64,000 nucleotides of DNA. Source: Gordius sp. MW1 (taxonomy: Eukaryota > Nematomorpha > Gordioida > Gordea > Gordiidae). The translations under genes were made by a program, and so were the position numbers. Positions 55,319-64,000 of the stretch are shown here, piece by piece. The notes beneath the pieces were generated by a model that was not told the origin of the DNA, did not search any database, and worked only from the letters and a program-made list of their open reading frames with translations. Every line of letters begins with the position of its first letter. Position 1 is the stretch's first letter. Location of the stretch: positions 12,654,501-12,718,500 of the forward strand of contig OZ038528.1 of the NCBI GenBank assembly GCA_964036665.1. The letters are read 5' to 3'.

Positions 55319-55765
55319 TAGAGCCCTGCAAAATGAAAATTTTTCTGCCCGAGCCCGGCCCGAGCCCGACGTCTCAGTTTTTATTTTGCCCGAAGCCGGC
55401 CCGAGCCCGAACGATTTTTTATTTTTAGGCCCGATCCGAGCCCGACCCAATTTTTCAACTAGAAAATTAAAAAAAATATTTTAAAATTCTTGAAAATTAT
55501 TTCACCATATAAATACATAAAGCATTAAATTGTTATTACTCGTAATTTACAACTACGATAAGCTTAAAATAAAATTTTTATTTTCACTCGCTACAATTTA
55601 TTCAACTAAACGGATATCTAACTATTTAAAATATATTTACCTAACATTTCCAGAAAAAACACTTTTTAAAATATTTTTTTATTTTAATTCTAATGTAACG
55701 GCTACTAGGAATACATTTAAATACCAGAATAAGATTGGCAATTTAGGCCAAAATATTTTAATTGA
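55319..55765. mobile_element. Truncated hAT element, family B variant (copy 5)
   Basis: Starts TAGAGCCCTGCAAAATG with CCCGAGCCCGGCCCGAGC words. The body aligns with the complement of 16350-16948 (TTGTTATTACTCGTAATTTA, TTTTCACTCGCTACAATTTA). The opposite end and TSD are missing. Confidence 0.75.
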
Positions 55766-55849
55766 CAGGTAGAAAAAAGCTGACGTTGAAATATTATGTA
55801 TGGTGTACGAAGATAATTTTTTAATATCTAGTTGAGTTTGTTTAGATCA

Positions 55850-57506
55850 TCTATATATATAAAGTAAAGTGTATGTGTGTATGTATGTATGTAAGGGCTA
55901 AATTCTGAAACCCGGCCCAATTCGCGCGAAAATTTAGCCATAGATGCCCAGGGTGGCCAGGGGTAAAATAGCTTTTTCAGAATCCTAAAATTCCTTTTAG
56001 TTTTAAAAATATCGAACATTTCGTTTTAAAAAAGGGCTAAACTGAAACTACCGGCCCGATTTGCGCGAAAATTTAGCCGTAGATGCCCAGGGCGGCCAGG
56101 GGTAAAATAGCTTTTTCAGAATCCTAAAATTCCTTTTAGTTTTAAAATATCGGACATTTCCCGGCCAGTTTCATTTATAGCATCATATACAATAATGACG
56201 TCATACATACAAGGCTGAAGTTTTCTCGAATTAGATATTTAAAAGTATAATAAAAATGTTACAGTATACGGTCAAAATTATTGGGGTTTAACAAACTATT
56301 TAAATTAAATAAATAAAATTTAAATTATGCAATTTTTGCGAATCCCATTCATAATGCCAATCATCCACAATGCCAATGACTGTATTATTTTTAAGTAATA
56401 GCTCATTATACAGTTAATTCTATTATAATGATTATATTATATCCATGTGTACTAATTGTACTTATAATATTCCCTAACCCTAGCCCTAACACTAACCCTA
56501 ACCCTACCCCTTAATTTTGATTGGTTAAGCCATTGGCGGTCTAAAGCATTGGCATTATGGACGATTGGCATTGTGAACAGAAGCGATTTTTGCCATTATT
56601 ATCACGTGATCGATCATAGAAGCATATTTTTAATATTTTAATTATTTTATTATATTAAAGGTTTTCTCGAATTGGATATTTAAAAGTATAATAAAAATGT
56701 TACAGTATACGGTCAAAATTATTAGGGTTTAACAAACTATTTAAATTAAATAAATAAAATTTAAATTATGCAATTTTTGCCATTATTATCACGTGGTCGA
56801 TCATAGAAGCATATTTTTAATAATTTAATTATTTTATTCTATTAAAGAAAATTGTATTTCAAGTAAATTAACTAACTAGAAAAATAAAACAATGGTATTA
56901 TTGTAAAATAAGTAACAGCATTAATCAGCAATTCTTTCAAAAACATTTAATTTTAGTCGGATTTGATGACTAAAACAGAATTTGCATTTGGTTTGTCTTA
57001 TTATATATATTAAAAATAGTGGGTTTATAAAAAATCCATGACGTGATAAAATTCGTGCCCAATTTCAAACGGGTCGATATATCAGCAGCAATGAGGCTGT
57101 TTGGCGAATTTAATTATAACTACCAAAAACTCACATATCTATATATACAAAAATGTAACTCCGTTTTCTTCGGCCTCTAATAACTCCCTAAAGTTCTCGA
57201 CGATTGCCACCAAATTTGGTCAGATCATTGCCCTGTGGTTTATAACTTATACACTTTTGTCGCCCAATTTATTATCGCTTAACATCGCTACCTAATAAAT
57301 ATTTACACTGTTATAAATCTATTTAATTATTAAAAAATATGCCTTTTCCTTTTAAGTTAAATAATATGTATTTGCACATTATAAAAAAATATTTTTTACA
57401 TCATAAACTATACAGATAACCCAAATTCTTTCTCCTATTAATACGCACTAATTTCATTTAGCTAAATAAAACTAAGCCAAAGCAACGCTTGGCTGGGCAC
57501 AGCTAG
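55850..57506 (+). mobile_element. Helitron, non-autonomous
   Basis: Starts TCTATATATATAAAG after an A and ends CTAG before a T, as Helitrons do. A hairpin (AGCCAAAGC...GCTTGGCT, 57474-57494) stands 8-9 bp before CTAG. The 5' end has a GTAT microsatellite (55870-55893) and two tandem ~135-bp units (55895 and 56034; GCGCGAAAATTTAGCC). A 120-bp piece (56220-56340) is repeated at 56660-56780. No Rep/helicase coding region. Confidence 0.88.
56340..56585. mobile_element. 246-bp MITE nested in the Helitron
   Basis: Flanked by the 8-bp duplication ATTTTTGC (56332-56339 and 56586-56593). It is absent from the second copy of the Helitron's internal duplication, near 56775, giving an empty-site control. 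Ends hold CATAATGCCAATCATCC and its complement. Contains CCCTAACCCTAGCCCTAA and ACTAACCCTAACCCTA. Confidence 0.85.
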
Positions 57507-57609
57507 TTTTTTATAAAAGATTATTAGCACACTGAGTGCTCGCTGTTCGGTGCAATAGTTTTAACAGTAGCATGTAAAAATGCTCGAGAGGTTAGTCGAA
57601 ACAGCAAAA

Positions 57610-58030
57610 TCTGTTAAAGTATTGAGGAGATAGCTCGAACAGTAAACTCGAGCAGATCGGAGATTTAATTGCTATTTGCTATAATTTAGTAACTTACAAT
57701 ATTTTCTCATATTATATATCAAAAATAAATTAACAACTTTTTTCCCCCCCCCTTATTTTTCACCCCCTTTCTCACCAGGGGGGGGGGTCCCGGGTGAGAT
57801 AGAAGGCAAAAAATAGGGGGGGGGGGGCGAATCACCCCCTACCCCCTAGTGAGAAAAAGATTAAAAAATAAGGGGGGGGGGGGGGGGGGGGGGGGGGGTC
57901 AACGGGACAAAAAATGGAGGGGGCAAAGTTCTTAATTTATTTTTGATATATAATATGAGCAAATATTGTAAGTTACTAAATTATGGCTAATAGCAATTAA
58001 ATCTCCTTGCTCGAGCTATCTGCTCAATGC
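57610..58030. repeat. Foldback structure with poly-G/poly-C core
   Basis: The arms 57655-57755 and 57915-58010 are inverted (ATTTAATTGCTATTTGCTAT, AGTAACTTACAATATT). The core contains several C- and G-runs, including 27 consecutive G at 57872-57898 and about 13 G near 57817. It interrupts LINE sequence. Confidence 0.88.
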
Positions 58031-59270
58031 CGATATTCAATGAAAAGGGGATATTCAGGATTATAACAACTACAGAGGGATAAGGCTTTTGAGTCACACT
58101 TTTAAGGCGTGGGAAATGTGATCGAAAACGGCCTGAGAGTCTAATTGAAATTCGAGATAACCAATTCGGATTTATGCTGGAGAGGTCTACAGCAGATGCC
58201 CTGAACAGTTTTAGAAGATTTGTGGAACGGTTTAGAGAAAGGGAGTAGGCTTTGCACATGTATTTCATCAATCTTGAAAAAGCGTTTGATAAGGCCATCG
58301 TAGCGTGGACATTCCTTAAAGAAAACAATGTGCCAAAACTATACGTCAGAGCAATAAAAGATATGTACAAGGGAAATAAAACTTACTTTAGAACAAGTGG
58401 TAACTATAAAGGGTTTTGCCATTAACACTGGAGTCCATCAAGGTACAGCTCTTGGCCCCTTCCTATTCATAATGATAATGGATATTATTTTAAAGGATTT
58501 GGGCGAGTTTGCAGACGATATAATTCTCTGTGCCAAAAGTGAACAAGGATTGGCTAATAAATAAATGGGTAAATGCAATAAAAGAAAGTGGTCTCAGGGT
58601 AATTCGAACAAAATACATGAAGAAAAAATTTAAATCAGATAAAAATAAGCTATGTGCATCCCTTACTTTAGGCGACTGGCAACTTACAAGCTTGGATTTC
58701 TCCAAATATTTAGGATTAACACTTCAATCGGAAGGTGGAATGGATAAAGAAATCCAAGCAAGGATAAGTTCCGGGTGGCTTAAATGGAGAGACTTAACAG
58801 GGGTTCGTGTGACAAAAACATCCTAAGAATACTAAAAGGTGCACTGTATAGATCCATCATACAGCCAACAGTCATGTATAGCTCGGAATCATGGGTTATA
58901 CTTAAAAGAAAAGAGCAGGGCCTTGCGTCCATGGAGATGAGAATGCTAAGATGGGTGCTAGGACTAAGCAAATAGGAACATAAGCGAAATGAAGAAATAA
59001 GAAGAAATTCGGGTACTACATCTATTAAGACAGAGCTCCTAACAAACAGTCTAAGATGGTATGGCCATGTCGAGAAAAGGGACGGTAGTTAGGTCGGAAA
59101 GAAAATTGAGAAGATAAATTTCGCTAGAAAACGAATACGTGGATCCATAAAATAAGGCACGATATGAAAATTCACAAGATAAAGAAAGATCTATGTAAAT
59201 ATAGAGACGAATGGAAACTAATGTTAAAAGACTGACCACCAGCCTATGTAACAAACAGTATGTTATATGG
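58031..59270 (+). pseudogene. RTE-type LINE copy 3, reverse transcriptase half
   Basis: Starts at KGDIQDYNNYRGIRLLSHTF (about 58045-58105), continues to DNQFGF-like and [10 protein letters not shown] (palm A), GVHQGTALGPFLFIM (about 58430-58480), FADDIILCAKS (about 58508-58540, palm C) and the thumb (LDFSKYLGLTLQSEGG, about 58695). The C-terminal YSSESWVILKR, MEMRMLRWVLGLSK and LRWYGHVEKRD follow. Many shifts and stops. Confidence 0.86.
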
Positions 59271-59333
59271 AAAGGTCAATTTTTGAAAGTGAAGCACCAA
59301 AGGAAATTAATTAGCTAGATAATTTATATATGA

Positions 59334-60155
59334 CTTCATGTTTAAATATAATTTTAAAAAAAGATGCTCAATCGTCTTTTGTGGATTTTTCCGGTTGGGA
59401 GGAATATTATTCAGAAGAAAATATTCAAGAAAAGGATGAACTCAATGAATATATTAACCATAAATTAACAAAAAAGGATGAAAGTGCGACATTTTAAATG
59501 GTGGAAAATTCATTCTTGTAACTATCCTGTTTTAGGGCTGCTGGCTCGGAAATTCCTCGATGTCTAGCTAGAGATCCTTTCCTACGGCAAGACGAAATTT
59601 AGAAGGAAAATTGTAGCTGCAATAAAATTTATTCATAATATTTTGTTTTGCTTTCAATAGACGATTTTCCGTAGCATTTTTTTTCGTCTTTTATTCACCA
59701 AAATTTATTATGGATTGTATCCAACAATAATTACCAATTCATCGTACAACGCGGTTTAAAAATAACATATTTTTTATGGGGTAACAATGATCAGCGAAAA
59801 CGCAAGAAGGAGGCGAGGATGAACAAAACAAACTTTAATCAGATGCTACACATAATTTTTTTTTGCATTGACATGCTTTATTAAAGAAAAAGTATTAAAT
59901 ATATAGTGGAATTAATAAAAAGATACAAGAACGAAAACATTTATAAATTCTCTCAAATAAATTTAGTATTTAAAATCGTGGCGTCTTCTTAAACCGCCGA
60001 TATAATTAGCAAATCAATATTACACCAATGACTTATTTACTTTTGGGTTGGGTCGGGTTGAAAGATTTTCGTTTACGGGTCGGGTTCAGGTTCAAAAAAT
60101 TTAAACGCTTTCGGGTCGGGATCGGGTTGAAGAAAAGAGACTTTGCATGGCTCTA
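59334..60155 (+). mobile_element. 5'-truncated hAT element, family E
   Basis: 59390-59600 reads as the end of a hAT transposase: acidic linker with KDELNEYINHKL, then WWKIHSCNYPVLGLLARKFLDV. The reading then fails. The right arm (60040-60130) carries GGGTCGGGTTG words, and the end is TTTGCATGGCTCTA at 60155. The left end was not found. Confidence 0.72.
59688..59860. repeat. Dispersed repeat shared with 17033-17240
   Basis: See 17033-17240. Here it lies between the hAT-E coding end and its right arm, which suggests that it may be the 3' untranslated part of that family. Confidence 0.7.
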
Positions 60156-60289
60156 GTATAAAGGCAGGTTGTTGGGTGTTAAGCTTAGTATTTATAAGGT
60201 TTAGCTATAAATTACTTTACAATACAATGTTTATGTTTAGTAAAATTCCAACTGTCAGAAGTATTTTTAGCATAATCGGTTACCGTTTG

Positions 60290-62090
60290 GAAATTTCCCT
60301 TAAATCCCCGGCAAATATATTATCATAATAATTGTTTTTTAGTAATTCCGATGGTGATGATCTGTTCGAAACTTCATTTTCCCACACCTTAATTACGTGA
60401 CTCGTTAACTTTATTCCCCAATAGTTATTGCGTTCTTGTACATCTCCCTTCATTTTATATATTGGTATAACATAGCTTTCCCTCCACTCATCAGGCATCA
60501 TACCACTTGCAAGGATTTTTTGAAACAGCTTTGCAAGTAAATGTACACCTAAGGGTCCTAGCATTTTGAAACCCTCCATAGGTATATTATCAGGTCCCAC
60601 CGCTCTACTTTTTAAGCACCTGGTCAATCTCTTCTTCTGTCACTTCTAACTCTGGGTCATATTCATAGTTCTTGCTTTCCCAGTGGTCCGAAAACCCATT
60701 TTCACTGTTTAATAATTCTTTATAGTATTCTTCCCAACGATCTAAGATTTGATAGTCCAGAGTTAGAGTAATGCCTTCCTTGCTCTTTATGGTTTTCACG
60801 TTTAGCACATCCTTTGAGTTCCTTGCCCTAGTCTTTGCGATTTTGTAGATTATTCTTTCCCCTTCTTTACTAGTTAACTTGGCGTTCAAACTCTCGTAGA
60901 CATTTGTTTTAGCCTGGGCCACACATCGTTTTGCCTCATTTTAGCTTTCACATATGCCAATTTTGTTTTCATTTCTGTTGCCTGACCATAATTTGTAAAA
61001 CTTTCTTTTCAATTTAACTAGGCGTTTCACGTCTTCGTTCCACCACCATGTCTCCTTATCTTTTTGTATACCTTATCCTAGAACAAATTTCGCTACTGAT
61101 CGTTCCGTGTCAGCTTTGTTATTTCACATATCGTTAGCATTCTACTGATCATATATTTGCAGCCGTACAATTATTTGATCATTGTAAACATCTTTCAATT
61201 TTGGTAGCAGGAACTATTTGATTTTCCGATTAATCTCTTCGGCTTTTGTGTTTTCGCCTTGGAGATATAATAGTCCATCACAAGTCTATGCTGGGCTGCA
61301 ATAGCATCATCCGGTATAACCTTACAATCGCGTACATTTTTTAATTCTTTTCTTGTATTAAGAGGAAGTCAATCTGTGAAGACCGATTTCCACTTTTGTA
61401 CGTTATTAGGTGGTTTACATTCTTTTTGAAGAAGGCATTTGTGATGGCCAAATCAAATGCCACGGCTATTTTTAATAATTCTTCGCCTTTATCGTTTCTC
61501 GCTCAATATCCATTTCCACCATGGTATGGTTGAAATCCTTCTCTTGCTTTGCTTACGTGACCATTTTATCCGCTCCAAACATAACTATCTCACCTCTATG
61601 TTACGCAGCGTTTTGTCTAATTCTTCCGGAAAGCCCTCCTTTTCTTCAACTGTGCATTCTGTTGGCGGAGCATGTCCGGTCACTACAATAATCATATGAC
61701 CTTCTATGCATAGTTTTGAAATTATGGGTCGCCCACTTTTTCTTCATACCTAAATGACTTTATCTTACAGATGTGAGGGGCTAGTATGATTGCCACGCCA
61801 TTTTTATTCATTTCTAGGCCATTAAAGTAAAGTTTAAGCCTTCACCTATCATCCTTGCTTTTGCGTCTTTCCATTTTGTATCTTGTATACTACATGTTAT
61901 ATCAACCCATCGCTTGCTGAGGGTGTGAGCAATCGGCATTTTGCAGTCATCGTTCCAACATTTAGTGAGCCCACTGTCAATCTTGTCTTTAGCAAACTAG
62001 TTTCTTTAACTACATCCGTTTGCGGAAGATGTAGTGACACTCGTTGACTTTTCACATGATACGGGCGCCTACCATGCGCGTCGTTTACGG
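60290..62090 (-). pseudogene. RTE-type LINE copy 4, endonuclease to RT start
   Basis: On the - strand: leader with GTAAACGACGCGCATGG near 62080, endonuclease with HMIIVVTGHAPPTECTVEEK (about 61640-61700), then linker AQAKTNVYESLNAKLTSKEG (about 60860-60920), then the RT start LKSRAVGPDNIPMEGFKMLG (about 60560-60620), WRESYVIPIYKMKGD and WGIKLTSHVIKVWE. It stops near 60290 before the catalytic palm. Several frameshifts. Confidence 0.85.
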
Positions 62091-62224
62091 AAGTCCTAGC
62101 GCTTTCATTAATACATTATTCTTAACTTTCATATAGCACTTGTATCAGGGGTGACGCTCGGCTATCCAGGCCTGACAGCCGTGTTGACGATGTGAGATAT
62201 TTTTAATCTTTGAAATAAGTACTG

Positions 62225-62292
62225 AAGGTGGTATCAAACCTGCAAGCCCTTGCTTCAAAAAACATATACCCACTACGCCACCACTTATAAGT
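62225..62292 (-). repeat. tRNA-derived SINE head (pseudo-tRNA)
   Basis: On the - strand TGGCGTAGTGGG resembles a Pol III A box and GGTTTGATACC a B box, about 35 nt apart as in tRNAs. The T stem pairs poorly and the acceptor stem is not complementary, so this is a SINE head or tRNA relic. Confidence 0.4.
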
Positions 62293-62330
62293 AAATAAAT
62301 AATATACACCCTTAGATAAGGACAATACAC

Positions 62331-63912
62331 ATGTTAAAAGGCCCAAAATTATTTAAGACTCGTTTCTAGTGGTTTGTTATATATCTGGCAAAATAGGTTC
62401 ATATACAAAAATTATTCTATTTTATACTAATAAGTATGTTTTATAGGAAAAAGGGGCGACGTTTTTAAGGCTCACCTCATTCTATGAATTAACACATTGT
62501 AATTTGGAGCTAAAGCTCATTTGCTTGAAGGATGGCGTTAAAGTTCTGCACAAATGACTGAAACCAAAATCGACAGGTGGACAAATTACATTATAAAATT
62601 TTTTTTGTAATGGGTACGGTATAGGCTATATTATAAATTTTTGAGTCTTGGGTTCAAGTATAAATATTAACCTCAAAATAATCACTTTCAAGTCAGAGTG
62701 TGATTCCCTTTAAGAGACTCTAAAATATATTACATGATTGATCAGCCTAATTGTAATAATAATATACAAATAGCATATTTTGAAAAAAAATACATTAACT
62801 TCAAATTAAAATGATGAGATTTTAAATTTTGGCAACTATCAGAAGAGTGAAGTGTATTGTTTCAATAATATTTGACATTGTATATAAATATAAAAAAATC
62901 TACAATTTAATGAGAATGTTGGTCTTTTTGTGTCCATTGTTTTGAGCATCTACAAAAAAAATTATTATTTTTTCAATATCAACTAAAATTGACCCTCAAA
63001 TAATGTAAATTATTTATAACATGTGAATTCGACTATTAAGGGTAATATTCACCTATCTGTCTTTACGATTCCTTCTTAATAACCTCAGTGCTGCTGAAAT
63101 TTACTCCAATTTTTTTATTAGAGATGTAATCAGAACAATACGCTATCACCTAATATGCAAATAAGTAAATAAGGATGTAAAGAAGATTTGGTGTAGATGT
63201 TATTATTTTAACAGCCTTATAAACAATATTTATTATAGAACTTTTGATTATACAACATATATTTATGCCTAAATCAAGTTTATATTGCAAAAATTATTAA
63301 ATGGTTAGGTTAAAGAACTAAAATTTGCCTTATAGACTTATTTATTTACAATGCACTAGTTTTATTATAGCAAAATTTATATCAATTTATTTTAGTCTCA
63401 AGTAAAATGCAAAAATTTAATTGTTTAATGCTATAGCCTTAAAACAAAGCATTCTAATAATGTGGGCCATATTGAAATAAAATTTATGATTGCTAGGCTA
63501 TTTATGGGTTTTTAATACAAAAAAATGATTGATGTGCTAGAGAATATTATAAAATTGAATCTTTTATAAGCATGACTAGTTTAAACAATTATAATCTTTC
63601 TTGAGTCCTTATTTATTATCATATGTTTTTCATATTACTTCATAATCATGTTTTTATGTCCTTAATCCCAATGGAATATTTTAATGAAGAAATACAGTTG
63701 AGAGTTTAAATGATGCTTCACTAAACGTCCAACTCTAATTTCATTTAATTGTAATAAAAATGTTCAATGTCCCTGTTGCTTTTAAAAAAGCTTCAAACAA
63801 TGGTTGTTATTTTGATTTATTATGCTTTTTAATAATTCATTTGTCTATGGCTTATTTGACAGACATTTTTAAATTTTTTTCTAAAGTTTATTAAATTAAT
63901 CTTAGTACTTAC
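62331..63912. other. AT-rich region, possibly introns of the gene at the right edge
   Basis: No coding segment recognised. The donor site at 63907-63912 (GTAAGT on the - strand) implies that an intron begins here, but I could not find the next exon. Confidence 0.4.
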
Positions 63913-64000
63913 CAATCCAAGGAAGAGACCAAGAAATATTGTAATTACAATAAATAACCCGTATGATGCATATGTGGGTAGACCATATGTTTCAATCATA
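63913..64000 (-). CDS. Exon with a transmembrane helix, partial gene
   Basis: On the - strand one frame is open across all 88 bases to a strong donor GTAAGT (63907-63912), in phase 0. It encodes about 29 residues: a short lead with LPTYASYG, then some 18 hydrophobic residues ending LGLFLGL, a clear membrane helix. The other two frames have stops. The LP..ASY lead before a helix recalls the C-terminal part of thioredoxin-related transmembrane proteins (TMX1-like). That is only a hint. The upstream exons lie beyond the window. Confidence 0.4.

Noticed and set aside
56461..56510. Interstitial telomere from a chromosome fusion
   Set aside because: The CCCTAA run lies inside a 246-bp MITE with its own 8-bp TSD.

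Overview
This window looks like nuclear DNA of a fast-evolving, AT-rich, repeat-rich animal. Three conserved eukaryotic genes can be rebuilt exon by exon: ribosomal protein eS21 (RPS21, + strand, 13488-13842), the sigma subunit of the AP-2 clathrin adaptor (AP2S1, + strand, 33080-33614) and the polyadenylation factor WDR33 (- strand, 36855-45101). All three read cleanly in the standard code with GT-AG introns. Many introns are only 33-53 bp long. I cannot name the phylum from this. A fourth gene is probably represented by one membrane-helix exon cut by the right edge (63913-64000, - strand).

Nearly everything else is transposable elements, many nested, and several insertions are proven by target-site duplications (TSDs). 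From left to right: a Gypsy/Ty3 LTR element without its reverse transcriptase core (1-4952); degraded Gypsy pol pieces (6.3-11.1 kb) split by a hAT element; a satellite built of inverted CCAAT/ATTGG pairs (11.7-13.0 kb) just before RPS21; and a second Gypsy element on the - strand (18.1-27.7 kb) interrupted by a hAT transposon, a piggyBac transposon and a foldback element. Then come a long-TIR, Mutator-like element carrying a nested hAT derivative (30.0-33.0 kb), which ends 72 bp before the AP2S1 start codon; the WDR33 gene with several small inverted-repeat elements in intron 1 and upstream; a nearly intact hAT transposon (46.8-49.9 kb); and a tail of RTE-type LINE copies with hAT, Helitron and poly-G foldback insertions (49.9-62.1 kb).

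The most striking theme is a hAT superfamily radiation. At least five families share terminal TAGAG...CTCTA and 8-bp TSDs, yet each has its own short, mostly GC-rich subterminal repeat vocabulary. A second theme is that the best-preserved hAT transposase appears to be spliced with the same very small introns (35-46 bp) as the host genes. None of the element proteins is fully intact; the piggyBac and hAT-A transposases are each broken by only one visible in-frame stop.

Coordinates of splice sites, TSDs and element ends were read by eye from the sequence. Homology calls rest on recognition of family motifs, with no database search.
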